Position numbers and translations under genes: made by a program. From assembly GCA_945865755.1 (NCBI GenBank), contig CAMBFS010000022.1, positions 1 through 36,077 on the forward strand: 36,077 nucleotides of DNA, read 5' to 3'. This DNA is from Klebsiella pneumoniae (lineage in GTDB: Bacteria; Desulfobacterota; Binatia; Bin18). The notes under the pieces are model-generated. The model was not told the origin of the DNA. It made no database searches and saw nothing but the letters and a program-made list of their open reading frames with translations. Positions 1 to 9,458 of this stretch are shown here, in pieces. Position 1 is the first letter of the stretch; the number at the start of each line of letters is the position of its first letter.

Positions 1-167
1 CCCAAATCCCGGGTGGCATTGTGGAAAAAGAAGCCTCGATTCATCTCTCTAACCTGATGCCGATGTGTGAGCGCTGTAACGCCCCCGTCCGCATTGGCGT
101 GCGGACTCTCCAAGACGGGAGCAAGGCCCGCGAGTGTCGGCGCTGTAAGGAATTATTGGATAAGTAA
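1..167 (+). CDS. rplX: 50S ribosomal protein L24, C-terminal part (5' end outside window)
   Basis: Only the last 54 codons are present, read from base 3 to the TAA at 165-167. The visible part contains the L24 signature around [15 protein letters not shown], followed by a zinc-ribbon-like tail with two CxxC pairs (MCERC and CRRC). L24 is an assembly initiator protein that binds 23S rRNA in the large subunit. The gene lies directly before rplE with one base between stop and start, as in the spc operon of most bacteria. The four-cysteine C-terminal extension is common in deltaproteobacterial and many other L24 proteins but absent in E. coli. Start and full length cannot be judged. Confidence 0.93.
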   Translation, partial: QIPGGIVEKEASIHLSNLMPMCERCNAPVRIGVRTLQDGSKARECRRCKELLDK

Positions 168-168
168 T

Positions 169-711
169 ATGGCGGCACGATTGAAAGAACTGTACCACCA
201 AAAGGTGGTTCCGACCCTGAAGCAGGACCTCGGATACGCGAATATCATGCAGGTCCCGCAATTGAAGAAAATCGTTGTTAACATGGGATTAGGTGGCGCG
301 GTGGAAAATCCCAAGTTGCTGGAATCTGGAGTGGCCGAGCTGACGCAAATCACCGGACAAAAGCCCGTGGTGACGAAAGCTCACAAGTCGATAGCGAACT
401 TTAAACTCCGTGAAGGGGTTGCGATCGGCTGCGCGGTCACCCTGCGTGGAGCGCGAATGTATGAGTTCTTTGATCGCCTGGTGAACGTGGCATTACCGCG
501 TGTTCGTGACTTTCGTGGCATCCCAGAGAACGCGTTTGACGGGCGGGGCAATTACTCGCTTGGGATTCGCGAGCATGTGATTTTTCCGGAAATTAACGTC
601 GATAAAGTAGAGCAAGTGAAGGGGTTCACGGTTTCGTTTGTGACCTCGGCGAAAACCGATGTCGAAGGGCGCGCCTTGTTGCGTGCGCTCGGGATGCCCT
701 TTCGGAGTTAG
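169..711 (+). CDS. rplE: 50S ribosomal protein L5
   Basis: A 180-residue protein, the usual L5 length. L5 binds 5S rRNA in the central protuberance of the large subunit. Family motifs are clear: [10 protein letters not shown] near residue 30, the [20 protein letters not shown] stretch in the middle, and the C-terminal LLRALGMPF. The ATG at 169 is chosen because it follows the rplX stop by one base and gives the canonical [13 protein letters not shown] start. The frame is open further upstream but those codons overlap rplX and do not resemble L5. It is part of the spc operon with a 6-base gap to rpsZ. Confidence 0.97.
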   Translation: MAARLKELYHQKVVPTLKQDLGYANIMQVPQLKKIVVNMGLGGAVENPKLLESGVAELTQITGQKPVVTKAHKSIANFKLREGVAIGCAVTLRGARMYEFFDRLVNVALPRVRDFRGIPENAFDGRGNYSLGIREHVIFPEINVDKVEQVKGFTVSFVTSAKTDVEGRALLRALGMPFRS

Positions 712-717
712 GATTGT

Positions 718-903
718 ATGGCACGTACCTGTTTACGCATTAAAGCAAAACGCACCCCGAAGTTTGCCGTTCGGCAAAACAACCGCTGCGACCGATGTGG
801 ACGCCCGCGCGCTTTTTACCGACGCTTTCGCCTTTGTCGCATTTGCTTACGAAACTTCGCGCTTAAGGGACAAATCCCTGGGATGACGAAAGCAAGTTGG
901 TAA
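718..903 (+). CDS. rpsZ: 30S ribosomal protein S14, zinc-binding type Z
   Basis: A 61-residue protein with Cys24-x2-Cys27 and Cys40-x2-Cys43, the four zinc ligands that define the short C+ form of S14. The longer zinc-free S14 of E. coli is about 100 residues. S14 sits in the head of the small subunit near the decoding region. The end, [12 protein letters not shown], is the classic S14 C-terminus. It lies between rplE and rpsH as in most spc operons. The upstream sequence has only a weak ribosome-binding site, consistent with coupling to rplE 6 bases upstream. Confidence 0.97.
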   Translation: MARTCLRIKAKRTPKFAVRQNNRCDRCGRPRAFYRRFRLCRICLRNFALKGQIPGMTKASW

Positions 904-916
904 GGAGGAGGGCATT

Positions 917-1312
917 ATGAGAGCAGATCCTGTCGCCGACTTGTTGACCTGTATCCGTAATGGTCTCCATGCTCATAAGGAGCGTGTTGACGTGCCGTGG
1001 TCGCGACTAAAAGAGGCGGTGGTGAAAACCTTCATCCAAGAAGGGTTCCTGAAAGAGTACAGCACCATTGAGGATAAAGGTCATCAACTCCTCCGCATTT
1101 GGCTGAAATACGATGCGGCTGGACATCCAGTGTTGCGTGGAATCAAACGCGTGAGCAAACCAAGTCTCCGCACTTATGTCAGGGCGGATGAAATTCCCTC
1201 GGTACAAAATGGCCTGGGGGTGAGTGTGCTCACGACTTCGCGTGGGGTTTTGCCTGATCGCGAGGCGCGGACGTTGCACGTCGGCGGCGAAATTCTTTGC
1301 AGCATGTGGTAG
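917..1312 (+). CDS. rpsH: 30S ribosomal protein S8
   Basis: 131 residues, the normal S8 length. S8 binds the central domain of 16S rRNA and in E. coli also represses spc-operon translation. The N-terminal DPVADLLTCIRNG and the C-terminal TTSRGVLPDREARTLHVGGE motifs are diagnostic. A strong Shine-Dalgarno sequence, AAGGAGG at 902-908, precedes the ATG at 917. Thirteen bases separate it from rpsZ. Whether the S8 autoregulatory RNA site is conserved here was not determined. Confidence 0.97.
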   Translation: MRADPVADLLTCIRNGLHAHKERVDVPWSRLKEAVVKTFIQEGFLKEYSTIEDKGHQLLRIWLKYDAAGHPVLRGIKRVSKPSLRTYVRADEIPSVQNGLGVSVLTTSRGVLPDREARTLHVGGEILCSMW

Positions 1313-1339
1313 TTCGCAAGCAGAAAGAGGAAAAACACC

Positions 1340-1885
1340 ATGGCGGGGCTCGGAAGCTGGCCAGTGCCAATACCAGATAAAGTCAAAGTCTCCGTACAGA
1401 ATGGGCGTGTCTCCATACAAGGGGCAAAAGGACAGCTTGAAATGCCTTTTGATCCCGCCATTTCTGTGAAGGTAGCGGATAATAACATCGACGTCGTTCG
1501 GTCTGAGGAGTCTCGTCGCGCGAAAGCCATCCACGGGATGACGCGGAAGATGATCGCGAATATGGTCGAAGGAGTCAGCAAAGGGTTTAGTCGCACCGTT
1601 GAAATCAGCGGCGTTGGCTATCGTGCTGAAGCGGTGGGAAAATCGGCGATTCAGTTTAGTCTCGGTTACTCGCACCCGATTTTGTATCAACTCCCTCCAG
1701 GCATACAAGCGAAGATTGATCGCCAAACGGTGATTACCCTCGAAGGCATCGACAAGCAGTTACTCGGTGAAGTGACGGTAGGCATTCGCCGCCTCAGACC
1801 CCCAGACCCGTACAAGGCAAAAGGGGTGAAGTTGGCGGAGGAAAAGATTCGCAGAAAGGCCGGCAAAACCGCCGGAGCACGGTAA
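1340..1885 (+). CDS. rplF: 50S ribosomal protein L6
   Basis: 181 residues, close to the 176-180 usual for L6. L6 binds domain VI of 23S rRNA near the factor-binding site. The two-repeat L6 fold is recognisable: the first half contains VSIQGAKGQLEMPF and the second half GVGYRAEAVGKSAIQFSLGYSHP. The C-terminal RRLRPPDPYKAKGVK is the conserved L6 tail. The start gives MAGLGSWPVPIP, aligning with the usual MSRIGKKPIPIP. AAAGAGG lies a few bases upstream of the ATG. Confidence 0.97.
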   Translation: MAGLGSWPVPIPDKVKVSVQNGRVSIQGAKGQLEMPFDPAISVKVADNNIDVVRSEESRRAKAIHGMTRKMIANMVEGVSKGFSRTVEISGVGYRAEAVGKSAIQFSLGYSHPILYQLPPGIQAKIDRQTVITLEGIDKQLLGEVTVGIRRLRPPDPYKAKGVKLAEEKIRRKAGKTAGAR

Positions 1886-1897
1886 GGTTCTAGAGTT

Positions 1898-2263
1898 ATG
1901 GCACGAACACTCAGGCGTGAACGCGCGCGAACACTTCGTCAACAACGAGTCCGCAAACGAGTCCGTGGGACTGATGCACGGCCACGGCTGTCCATCTATC
2001 GCAGCGGACTTCACATGTATGGACAAGTGATTTCCGACGAGAGCGGAAAAACGCTGGTGGCGGTCTCCACCCTTTCCCCAGATTTTGGTGAGGGGAAGAA
2101 AACCACGAATATCGACGCCGCCAAAGAGGTCGGAACTCTACTTGCCCGTAAGTGTCAAGAAAAGGGTATCGCCAAAGTCATCTTTGATCGGAACGGATTT
2201 CTTTATCATGGTCGAGTGCGCGCCTTGGCCGAGGCGGCACGTGAAGCTGGGTTGCAGTTCTAA
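1898..2263 (+). CDS. rplR: 50S ribosomal protein L18
   Basis: 121 residues, typical for L18, which binds 5S rRNA together with L5. The central [18 protein letters not shown] and the C-terminal [20 protein letters not shown] are the family signatures. The N-terminus is strongly arginine-rich, as expected for an rRNA-binding tail. It starts 12 bases after rplF and is followed after 36 bases by rpsE, in the normal spc order. Confidence 0.97.
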   Translation: MARTLRRERARTLRQQRVRKRVRGTDARPRLSIYRSGLHMYGQVISDESGKTLVAVSTLSPDFGEGKKTTNIDAAKEVGTLLARKCQEKGIAKVIFDRNGFLYHGRVRALAEAAREAGLQF

Positions 2264-2299
2264 TACTGGACACAGTCGTAAGTAAGGGAGATCGAACGC

Positions 2300-2812
2300 G
2301 TGGCAATTATCACGGATCGTGTGAGTCCAGACGGACTTGAACTCAAAGAGAAGGTCGTGCACATCAGTCGCGTCAGCAAGGTCGTCAAAGGTGGACGACG
2401 ATTCAGTTTTAGCGCGGTGGTGGTTGCCGGCGATGGAGCTGGGCACGTCGGTTATGGTCTGGGCAAAGCCCATGAAGTCCCCGAAGCGATTCGTAAGGGG
2501 ATCGAACAGGCGAAAAAATCCTTAATCCAAGTCCCATTGACTGAAGGAACGCTACCGCACGAGATCATTGGCAAGCATGGTGCGGGACGTGTGTTCATCA
2601 AACCTGCCTCACAAGGAACTGGTTTGATCGCCGGTGGTGGAGTTCGGGCGGTCATGGAACTGGCCGGGGTGCGAGATGCGTTGACGAAATGCTTAGGGTC
2701 GAGCAACCCGCATAACTCGGTCAGAGCGACGCTTGAGGCATTACGAAACCTCTCGATTCCACAACGAGTCGCGGAACGACGTGGGAAAGCCCTCGCCGAG
2801 CTCCAGGGATAA
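2300..2812 (+). CDS. rpsE: 30S ribosomal protein S5
   Basis: 170 residues with the S5 N-terminal dsRNA-binding-like domain ([19 protein letters not shown]) and the C-terminal domain ([19 protein letters not shown]). S5 contributes to decoding fidelity and to the mRNA entry helicase region. The start is a GTG at 2300 preceded by AAGGGAG at 2284-2290. No ATG start is available at this position, so the non-AUG start is well supported. The gene sits between rplR and rpmD. Confidence 0.97.
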   Translation: MAIITDRVSPDGLELKEKVVHISRVSKVVKGGRRFSFSAVVVAGDGAGHVGYGLGKAHEVPEAIRKGIEQAKKSLIQVPLTEGTLPHEIIGKHGAGRVFIKPASQGTGLIAGGGVRAVMELAGVRDALTKCLGSSNPHNSVRATLEALRNLSIPQRVAERRGKALAELQG

Positions 2813-2816
2813 AAAT

Positions 2817-3017
2817 ATGGCAGTGGACGCGAAAAAATTAACAATTACGTTGAGACGCAGCGGCATTGGATGCACGCAGCGTCAACGCGAGACCCTGCGC
2901 GGTTTGGGATTGACCCGCATCGGCAAAACCTCTGTTCGTGCTGATACTGTGAGTCTCCGTGGCATGTTGCGTAAAGTCGATCATTTGATTGAGGTAAGAG
3001 AAAATGGATCTGAGTAA
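2817..3017 (+). CDS. rpmD: 50S ribosomal protein L30
   Basis: 66 residues. The conserved core is present: KLTITLRRSGIGCTQRQRETL, then LGLTRIGKTSVRADTVSLRGM and KVDHLIEV. L30 is a small large-subunit protein present in most but not all bacteria. The start at 2817 lies 4 bases after the rpsE stop. The end overlaps the first 14 bases of rplO, so the last residues (RENGSE) are encoded over the rplO start. This suggests translational coupling and makes the protein a few residues longer than the usual 58-60. Confidence 0.94.
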   Translation: MAVDAKKLTITLRRSGIGCTQRQRETLRGLGLTRIGKTSVRADTVSLRGMLRKVDHLIEVRENGSE

Positions 3018-3441
3018 CCTTCGCCCAGCTGCGGGGTCAACCAAGAATCGCAAGCGCCTTGGGCGCGGTCCGGGATCAGGGCATGGGAAGACTTCCGGGA
3101 AGGGGCACAAAGGACGAAGCTCTCGCTCGGGCGGTAACACTCCTCCCGGATACGAAGGCGGGCAGATGCCGCTTTCCCGACGCCTCCCAAAGGGTGGATT
3201 TCATAATCCGTTTCGTAAAGAATACGACGTCGTGAATCTGAGCAGCCTCGAACGCTTCTCCGCTGGGGGAGTAGTCGACGCCGCGACACTACGCGAGGCC
3301 GGACTCGTCGGTGGGAAACGAGCGGTCAAAATACTTGCTGACGGTGTACTCACCAAACCATTAACCGTGAAAGCCCAGGCGTTCAGTAAACAAGCCCGAG
3401 AAAAAATTACTGCCCTGGGAGGATCGGTCGAGGTCGCCTAA
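3004..3441 (+). CDS. rplO: 50S ribosomal protein L15
   Basis: 145 residues, standard for L15. The N-terminal extension is Gly/Arg/Lys-rich (RLGRGPGSGHGKTSGKGHKG), followed by GYEGGQMPLSRRLPKGGF, both diagnostic. L15 penetrates deeply into 23S rRNA during late assembly. It overlaps the end of rpmD by 14 bases and is separated from secY by two bases, the normal spc arrangement. Confidence 0.97.
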   Translation: MDLSNLRPAAGSTKNRKRLGRGPGSGHGKTSGKGHKGRSSRSGGNTPPGYEGGQMPLSRRLPKGGFHNPFRKEYDVVNLSSLERFSAGGVVDAATLREAGLVGGKRAVKILADGVLTKPLTVKAQAFSKQAREKITALGGSVEVA

Positions 3442-3443
3442 CG

Positions 3444-4760
3444 ATGCTCGCAGGGTTTCAGAACGCGGCGAAAATCGCGGAACTCCGTAAGCGTATTTTC
3501 TTTACGCTGATTATGCTCGCCGTCTATCGGGTCGGTGTCGCCATTCCGACACCGGGAATCGACGGGCAAGCACTTGCTGTTTTTTTCGAGCAGGCGAGCA
3601 GCACCGTCTTCGGCTTGGTCAACCTCTTCTCTGGTGGGGCGCTTGAGCGATTTTCGATTTTTGCCTTGGGCATCATGCCCTACATTAGTTCGTCGATTAT
3701 TATTCAACTGTTGACCGTCGTTGTCCCCACCCTCGAACGTCTCTCTAAAGAAGGGGAAGTAGGCAGACGGAAGATCACTGAATACACTCGTTACGGCACC
3801 GTTGGATTGGCCCTGCTCCAAGGCTTTTTTATTAGCGTTGGCTTAGAGCAAATTCGCACGCCGAGCGGAGGGTCCGTAATTTTCGATCCAGGGTGGAACT
3901 TCCGCATTATGACGGTGATCACCCTGACCTCTGGCACTGCCTTCATCATGTGGCTTGGAGAGCAGATCACCGAACGCGGGATTGGCAACGGCATCTCCCT
4001 GATTATTTTCGCGGGTATCGTGGCGAGTATTCCGTCAGCGATCACTTCCACTATTGAGTTCGTTCGCGAGGGAGAGATCGGTGTGATGGTGGTCGCGCTT
4101 ATCCTCATATTGATGGTCGCGGTGGTTGCTGCGGTGATCATCATGGAACGAGGACATCGACGTATCCCTGTGCAATATGCCAAACGGGTCGTTGGACGAC
4201 GCATGTATGGTGGACAAACTTCCCATCTTCCCTTGAAATTAAACACAGCGGGCGTCATCCCTCCCATTTTCGCATCCTCAATTCTAGTGTTTCCGACTAC
4301 GATCGCTGAATTCTCCGAGTCCTCGTGGGCAAAAAACATCGCTGACCTGCTCGCGCCTGGAGCTTGGCTATATAATCTGAGTTACGTGGCCCTTATCATC
4401 TTCTTTTGTTATTTCTACACGGCAGTGGTGTTCAATCCGACTGACGTTGCCGACAATATGAAGAAAAATGGGGGATTCATTCCTGGAATTCGCCCTGGAC
4501 AGCGAACAGCGGAGTATCTCGATCGTATTCTCAGCCGGTTGACCTTGAGTGGAGCACTCTACATCTCGGCGGTGTGTATCCTACCTACGTTGTTGATAGG
4601 CTTCTTTAATGTACCCTTCTTTTTCGGTGGTACCGCGCTCCTCATCGTGGTCGGAGTTGCTTTGGATACCGCCGCGCAAATTGAAACCCAGGTCCTGATG
4701 CGGAACTATGAAGGTTTTATGAAACGGGGACGCATCCGTGGCCGAACTGGCCGGAGGTAA
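3444..4760 (+). CDS. secY: Preprotein translocase subunit SecY
   Basis: 438 residues with about ten hydrophobic membrane segments, the standard size of SecY, the channel-forming subunit of the SecYEG translocon in the inner membrane. Recognisable stretches are the GVAIPTPGID first periplasmic region, the plug area FSGGALERFSIFALGIMPYI, the RIPVQYAKR cytosolic loop and the ending FMKRGRIRGRTGRR. The start is two bases after rplO. It is followed after 9 bases by adk. The many exported proteins in the right half of this window would use this channel. Confidence 0.97.
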   Translation: MLAGFQNAAKIAELRKRIFFTLIMLAVYRVGVAIPTPGIDGQALAVFFEQASSTVFGLVNLFSGGALERFSIFALGIMPYISSSIIIQLLTVVVPTLERLSKEGEVGRRKITEYTRYGTVGLALLQGFFISVGLEQIRTPSGGSVIFDPGWNFRIMTVITLTSGTAFIMWLGEQITERGIGNGISLIIFAGIVASIPSAITSTIEFVREGEIGVMVVALILILMVAVVAAVIIMERGHRRIPVQYAKRVVGRRMYGGQTSHLPLKLNTAGVIPPIFASSILVFPTTIAEFSESSWAKNIADLLAPGAWLYNLSYVALIIFFCYFYTAVVFNPTDVADNMKKNGGFIPGIRPGQRTAEYLDRILSRLTLSGALYISAVCILPTLLIGFFNVPFFFGGTALLIVVGVALDTAAQIETQVLMRNYEGFMKRGRIRGRTGRR

Positions 4761-4769
4761 AGAAGAGCG

Positions 4770-5435
4770 ATGCGTGTCGTCCTAGTTGGTCCTCCTGGGG
4801 CAGGAAAAGGGACTCAAGCTCGATCCCTACAAAGCACCTTTGGGATCCCGCAGATATCCACTGGAGATCTGCTGCGTGAAGCCGTGCGAGAAGGGATATC
4901 CTTAGGCAAGCAGGCGCGGACGTATATGGACAAAGGGGAACTTGTCCCTGACTCGGTGGTGATGAGCTTGGTCGTGGAACGCATGCAGCAGCCAGACTGT
5001 GCAAAAGGATTCCTCCTTGATGGGTTCCCGCGCACGATTGTGCAAGCCGACGCGATCGCCGCTGAACTTGACCGTAGCAAGCAGCATTTGGACGCAGTGA
5101 TCAGCATTGTGGTTACGCGGAAAGATCTCGTGGAACGCCTGAGTGGACGGTGGGTCTGTCGTTCGTGTCAGGCCATGTATCATGAGCGATTTACCCCGCC
5201 AAAAACAAACGGTGTATGTGACGCCTGTGGTGGGGAATTGTATCAACGCAGTGATGATATCGCGGAGACCGTCAATGCGCGCCTTGAGGTGTATGACCGT
5301 TCGACCGCTCCCTTGTTGACGTATTATCGAGAACGAACGTTACTCCACGAAGTTGATGGAATGGGAACACCAGAGACTATCGCGCAACGTATCATTACCA
5401 TGCTGAAAACCCTGCCCGCTCACGCTATCGCATGA
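4770..5435 (+). CDS. adk: Adenylate kinase with zinc-binding LID
   Basis: 221 residues. It catalyses reversible phosphate transfer between ATP and AMP in the cytoplasm. The P-loop GPPGAGKG is at residues 7-14, the AMP-binding region at STGDLLREAVREG, and FLLDGFPRT follows. The LID domain has Cys130, Cys133, Cys150 and Cys153, the four-cysteine set that binds structural zinc in many Gram-positive and deltaproteobacterial enzymes; E. coli Adk lacks it. The gene overlaps map by the ATGA at 5432-5435, so the two are translationally coupled, and the secY-adk-map order is common. Confidence 0.96.
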   Translation: MRVVLVGPPGAGKGTQARSLQSTFGIPQISTGDLLREAVREGISLGKQARTYMDKGELVPDSVVMSLVVERMQQPDCAKGFLLDGFPRTIVQADAIAAELDRSKQHLDAVISIVVTRKDLVERLSGRWVCRSCQAMYHERFTPPKTNGVCDACGGELYQRSDDIAETVNARLEVYDRSTAPLLTYYRERTLLHEVDGMGTPETIAQRIITMLKTLPAHAIA

Positions 5436-6199
5436 TCTTTCTCAAGTCGCACCAAGAAATCGAGATCATGCGTGTGGCCAACCGGGTTGTCGGCGAGATA
5501 TTAGCAGAGCTGCGGGAAGTCGCTCGTCCAGGAATATCGACCAGCGAGATTGACCGTCTCGCCACGGAACTGATTCGGAAAAAGGGAGCGCGGTCTGCAT
5601 TCAAAGGGTATCAAATTCGCAACGGCACCGTCCCGTTTCCAGCAACGATCTGTATTTCGTTGAATAATGAAGTCGTTCACGGCATCCCTTCCGCGCAACG
5701 AGTGATGAAAGACGGAGATGTTATCAGTTTCGATTTTGGGGTCATCTATAAGGATTTTTACGGCGATGCGGCAATGACGTTCGCGCTAGGAAAGATATCG
5801 GCCGATGCTACTCGGCTCATTGCCACAACGGCGGCGGCTTTGGAAGAAGGGATCGCTCAGGCGACGGTAGGCAACCGCTTAGGCAACATTTCCGCGGCGA
5901 TTCAGAAACGGGCTGAGAGCGAAGGATTTTCTGTCGTCCGAGAATTCGTTGGACATGGGGTTGGACGCAGATTGCATGAGGACCCGCCAGTACCAAACTA
6001 CGGTGTTCGTGATCGTGGGGTGCGGCTGCGCGAAGGCATGGTGATCGCCATTGAACCGATGGTTAATGCTGGAAAACCGGACGTGCAATTACAAGATGAT
6101 GGGTGGACCGCTGTCACCCGAGATGGCAGTTTATCGGCTCACTTCGAGCATTCAGTAGCGATCACCGAAAAAGGCCCGCTCGTGTTAAGCAGGCTCTAA
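5432..6199 (+). CDS. map: Methionine aminopeptidase, type I
   Basis: 255 residues; removes the initiator methionine from nascent proteins. All five metal ligands of the pita-bread fold can be placed: Asp101 (in FDFG), Asp112 (YGDAAM), His175 (GHGVGRRLHEDP), Glu208 (IAIEPMVN) and Glu239 (FEHSVA). The length fits the short type Ia class without an N-terminal zinc finger. The start ATG overlaps the adk stop. It is followed after only 18 bases by rpmJ; infA, which often sits in this gap, is absent. Confidence 0.96.
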   Translation: MIFLKSHQEIEIMRVANRVVGEILAELREVARPGISTSEIDRLATELIRKKGARSAFKGYQIRNGTVPFPATICISLNNEVVHGIPSAQRVMKDGDVISFDFGVIYKDFYGDAAMTFALGKISADATRLIATTAAALEEGIAQATVGNRLGNISAAIQKRAESEGFSVVREFVGHGVGRRLHEDPPVPNYGVRDRGVRLREGMVIAIEPMVNAGKPDVQLQDDGWTAVTRDGSLSAHFEHSVAITEKGPLVLSRL

Positions 6200-6217
6200 A
6201 AAAAAGGAAAACGTGTT

Positions 6218-6331
6218 ATGAAAGTACGTGCATCAGTCAAGCCAATCTGCCGAAAATGCAAGGTCATTCGTCGATCCGGTGTGATCCGCGTGATCTGCGA
6301 AAACCCTCGACATAAGCAACGACAAGGATAA
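6218..6331 (+). CDS. rpmJ: 50S ribosomal protein L36, zinc-binding form
   Basis: A 37-codon gene read directly from the sequence. It begins [15 protein letters not shown] and has Cys11, Cys14, Cys27 and His32 as the zinc-binding set of the C+ L36 form. L36 is the smallest large-subunit protein and contacts 23S rRNA. An AAGGAAA ribosome-binding site lies just upstream. It is located between map and rpsM, its usual place, without infA in front. Confidence 0.96.
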   Translation: MKVRASVKPICRKCKVIRRSGVIRVICENPRHKQRQG

Positions 6332-6363
6332 GGACCCCCCGCTACGGAAAATGGAGAACTGCT

Positions 6364-6747
6364 ATGGCGCGTATCTCGGGCATTGAACTGCCACGAAACA
6401 AACAAGTCGAAATTGGGCTCACCTATATTTATGGAATTGGCAGAGCCAGTGCGAAAAACATTCTGGCGGAGGCCGGAGTGGTGTTCACCAAAAAGACGGA
6501 CGACTTGAGTGACGAGGAAGTCGTTAACATTCGGCGCGTGATTGACCAAGGATACCGCGTGGAAGGCGACCTGCGGCGGGACGTGTCGGGTGCCATCAAA
6601 CGTCACGTCGATATTGGTTCCTATCGTGGTCTCCGCCATCGGAAAAATTTGCCGGTGCGAGGACAACGGACACGCACCAATTCACGGACGTGTAAAGGGC
6701 CACGGCGAACGGTCGCTGGCAAGAAACAAGCGCCGAAAGGAAAATAG
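6364..6747 (+). CDS. rpsM: 30S ribosomal protein S13
   Basis: 127 residues. The N-terminal [25 protein letters not shown] and the C-terminal [19 protein letters not shown] are the S13 hallmarks. S13 lies in the head of the small subunit and forms intersubunit bridges. It is the first gene of the alpha-operon segment (rpsM-rpsK-rpsD-rpoA-rplQ). The basic tail ends in GKKQAPKGK, a few residues longer than in E. coli, which is common. Confidence 0.97.
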   Translation: MARISGIELPRNKQVEIGLTYIYGIGRASAKNILAEAGVVFTKKTDDLSDEEVVNIRRVIDQGYRVEGDLRRDVSGAIKRHVDIGSYRGLRHRKNLPVRGQRTRTNSRTCKGPRRTVAGKKQAPKGK

Positions 6748-6790
6748 CTCAGGCTATTCTCATTCTAGGCTATTTCAGAGGAGAGCATTC

Positions 6791-7189
6791 ATGGCGAAAG
6801 CCGCGGAACGTAGCGCCCCACGCAAGAAAAAAGTCCGAAAAGCAGTGCCCGAAGGCATTGTCTGCATTCATTCGACGTTTAACAATACGATTGTTAGTAT
6901 CACCGACCCCCTGGGGGGAGTGGTGGCGTGGGCCAGCGCTGGCACCGTCGGCTTCAAGGGATCGAGAAAAGGAACGCCCTTCGCCGCGCAGGTGGCGGCG
7001 GAGAGCGCTGCGCGGAAAGCGGCTGATGCTGGTATGCGCAGTGTCCAAGTGCATGTGAAAGGACCAGGGGCGGGGCGCGAGTCCGCGTTGCGGTCCTTAC
7101 AAGCCGCGGGCTTCTCCATCAATGTCATTCGCGACGTGACCCCGATTCCTCACAATGGATGTCGTCCGCCGAAGCGGCGCCGCGTGTGA
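6791..7189 (+). CDS. rpsK: 30S ribosomal protein S11
   Basis: 132 residues. S11 forms part of the platform near the E site. Signature segments are [53 protein letters not shown] and the end [18 protein letters not shown]. The ATG at 6791 is preceded by AGAGGAGAG and gives [17 protein letters not shown], the expected basic N-terminus. The frame is open far upstream but that part overlaps rpsM and has no S11 similarity. Confidence 0.97.
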   Translation: MAKAAERSAPRKKKVRKAVPEGIVCIHSTFNNTIVSITDPLGGVVAWASAGTVGFKGSRKGTPFAAQVAAESAARKAADAGMRSVQVHVKGPGAGRESALRSLQAAGFSINVIRDVTPIPHNGCRPPKRRRV

Positions 7190-7261
7190 CGCCGTCTCCC
7201 GGTACGGGAATGTCCCTGTCCGAAACACAGACGAAAGCAACCGATAGATCAGGAGGTAGAA

Positions 7262-7894
7262 GTGGCACGATATATTGGCCCGGTGTGCCGCATGTGCCGA
7301 CGAGAAGGCATCAAGCTGTTCCTCAAAGGGGAGCGCTGTTACACGGATAAATGCGCGATCGAGCGCCGGAGCTACCCCCCTGGCCAACATGGCCAGGGAC
7401 GTGGAAAAAAAGCAACCGAATACAGCGTCCAGTTACGCGAAAAGCAAAAACTGCGACGTATCTATGGGATGTTGGAAATGCCCTTCCGCCGCTTTTTTGC
7501 CTTAGCGGAACGGCAGCGCGGAGTGACGGGGGAAAACCTCGTGACCCTGCTGGAGCGCCGACTCGATAATATGGTGTACCGCATGGGGTTCTCCACGTCG
7601 CGCTCCGAGGCGCGGCAGCTCGTGCGTCATGGCCATTTCCTGGTGAATCAGCGCCGCGTGACGATTCCTTCCTATCTCGTCGGACCCGGAGACGCCGTGC
7701 AGGTGAAAGAAGCGAGCCGCAAAGTAGCGCGCATCCAGGAATCGGTCGAACTGGCGCAACGCCGGGGCGTGCCGGAGTGGTTAGAAGTGGACAAGGAGAG
7801 CTTCACTGGGAAAGTGCGCGCCTTGCCTACGCGCACCCAAATATCACTGCCGGTGAATGAGCAATTGATTGTCGAATTGTACTCGAAAGTGTAA
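7262..7894 (+). CDS. rpsD: 30S ribosomal protein S4, zinc-binding form
   Basis: 210 residues. S4 nucleates small-subunit assembly and in E. coli regulates the alpha operon. The N-terminus carries Cys9, Cys12, Cys26 and Cys31, the zinc set of the C+ form. The S4 RNA-binding domain is at [20 protein letters not shown] and [10 protein letters not shown]. The start is GTG at 7262, preceded by AGGAGGT at 7251-7257. With rpsZ and rpmJ also in their zinc-binding forms, the organism uses zinc versions of three ribosomal proteins in this locus. Confidence 0.97.
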   Translation: MARYIGPVCRMCRREGIKLFLKGERCYTDKCAIERRSYPPGQHGQGRGKKATEYSVQLREKQKLRRIYGMLEMPFRRFFALAERQRGVTGENLVTLLERRLDNMVYRMGFSTSRSEARQLVRHGHFLVNQRRVTIPSYLVGPGDAVQVKEASRKVARIQESVELAQRRGVPEWLEVDKESFTGKVRALPTRTQISLPVNEQLIVELYSKV

Positions 7895-7950
7895 GCGGCA
7901 TGGGGTCCGCGTGTAGCGTACAGACCCGCACGCCGTGAAGAGGGAGTAGC

Positions 7951-8964
7951 ATGCAGGAAACGTGGAGTGACCTGATTAAACCGAAAAGCCTCGAAGTGGA
8001 AGAGAAGACCCTTACGCCGATGTACGGGCGATTCTTCTGCGAGCCCATTGAACGTGGGGCGGGGACGACGATCGGCGGATCGTTGCGACGGGTGCTGTTG
8101 TCGTCGCTTGTCGGGGCGGCGGTGACCAAGGTGCGCATACCCGGCGTGTTGCACGAATTCTCGACGGTGCCGGGCATGACGGAAGACGTCACGGATTTCT
8201 TGCTCAACCTCAAGGAAATCCGTTTCCGTTTGCGCGACAGCGAAGCCGAAACGGTCCGCCTGGACGTGCGGGGTGAAAAAAATGTCACGGCTGGTGACTT
8301 ACTGATTGGCCCTCATCTCGATATTCTCAATCCGGACACGCATTTGGCGATGTTGGGCAAGGGCGCCCGTTTGGAGATGGAAGCGACCGTGAGCCGCGGG
8401 CGCGGTTACGTGCTGGCGGAACGACACAAAGCGGTCGAAGGCAACCCGGTGGATACCATTTTTCTTGACGCGGCATTCTCGCCCGTGCGCAAGGTCAATT
8501 TCACCGTGACCAACGCCAGAGTAGGGCAGCGCACTGACTATGAACGGTTGACCATGGAAATCTGGACCGATGGGAGCATCCGCCCAGAAAACGCCATCGC
8601 CACCGCCGCTCGTATCCTGCAAGACCAACTCGTTATTTTCGCTGGTTCCGTGGAAGAAAAAGAACACCTCGTTGAAACACGCGAGGAACCGCGGGCCACC
8701 ACGCTCAACGCGAATCTCTTCCGCCCGATCGAGGATCTGAATTTTTCCGTGCGATCCGCCAATTGTTTACAGAGCGCCGACCTCCGCTATGTGGGAGAAC
8801 TCGTGCAGCGGACCGAGAACGATCTGCTTAAAACCAAGAATTTTGGCCGCAAATCGCTCAATGAAATCAAGGACGCATTGGCGAGCATGGAGCTTGAGCT
8901 CGGGATGCGGTTGGAAAATTTCCCTGACCGCGAAGAACTGGAACGACGCCGCGCCAGTGCCTGA
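7951..8964 (+). CDS. rpoA: DNA-directed RNA polymerase subunit alpha
   Basis: 337 residues, standard alpha length. The N-terminal dimerisation domain includes [20 protein letters not shown] and the long beta-rich segments that follow. The C-terminal domain begins near residue 255 with the [20 protein letters not shown] segment and ends in the helix-hairpin region [18 protein letters not shown]. This domain contacts UP elements and activators. A GAGGGAG site precedes the ATG. The position between rpsD and rplQ is the conserved alpha-operon order. Confidence 0.97.
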   Translation: MQETWSDLIKPKSLEVEEKTLTPMYGRFFCEPIERGAGTTIGGSLRRVLLSSLVGAAVTKVRIPGVLHEFSTVPGMTEDVTDFLLNLKEIRFRLRDSEAETVRLDVRGEKNVTAGDLLIGPHLDILNPDTHLAMLGKGARLEMEATVSRGRGYVLAERHKAVEGNPVDTIFLDAAFSPVRKVNFTVTNARVGQRTDYERLTMEIWTDGSIRPENAIATAARILQDQLVIFAGSVEEKEHLVETREEPRATTLNANLFRPIEDLNFSVRSANCLQSADLRYVGELVQRTENDLLKTKNFGRKSLNEIKDALASMELELGMRLENFPDREELERRRASA

Positions 8965-9016
8965 CCCGGCTGATCCGGAAATTCACGAATCAATATCAAG
9001 AAGGATAGTTGCGACC

Positions 9017-9388
9017 ATGCGACATTTACGAGACGGACGAAAACTGAACCGGACCGCGGCCCATCGCAAAGCGCTCATGCGTAACCTCGTGAAAGCGCTC
9101 ATCCTGCGCGAGCAAATCCAGACGACTGACGCGAAAGCGAAAGAATTGCGCCGCTGGGCTGACCGGATTGTGACGTTGGGGAAGCGCAATACTCAACACA
9201 CGCGGCGCCAAGCATTTGCCTATCTTGGCAATGAGGACCTCGTGAAACGCCTCTTCGAGGAAGTAGCCCCACGATTCCAGAATCGCGCGGGTGGCTATAC
9301 GCGGGTCCTCAAAATCGGCACCAGACGTGGAGACGCGGCGCCAATTTCACTCGTGGAGTTTACCGAGCGCAAAAGCCCGGTGGCGTGA
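9017..9388 (+). CDS. rplQ: 50S ribosomal protein L17
   Basis: 123 residues. The start [20 protein letters not shown] is diagnostic for L17, which lines the large subunit near the exit tunnel. The ATG at 9017 is chosen because it yields this start; the same frame is open upstream into the rpoA end but is unrelated there. It is the last gene of the ribosomal superoperon, and a strong hairpin terminator follows about 70 bases downstream. Confidence 0.97.
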   Translation: MRHLRDGRKLNRTAAHRKALMRNLVKALILREQIQTTDAKAKELRRWADRIVTLGKRNTQHTRRQAFAYLGNEDLVKRLFEEVAPRFQNRAGGYTRVLKIGTRRGDAAPISLVEFTERKSPVA

Positions 9389-9458
9389 AGAACGAGAATC
9401 CCGGAGGACAGAAAATTATTCGTGTCGCGGTGACGAATACGGACAATCGTGATAAGTG

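Noticed and set aside
1007-1726. Long antisense frame opposite rpsH and rplF
   Set aside because: It mirrors two well-identified ribosomal genes and has no family motif; such frames are expected in GC-rich coding DNA.
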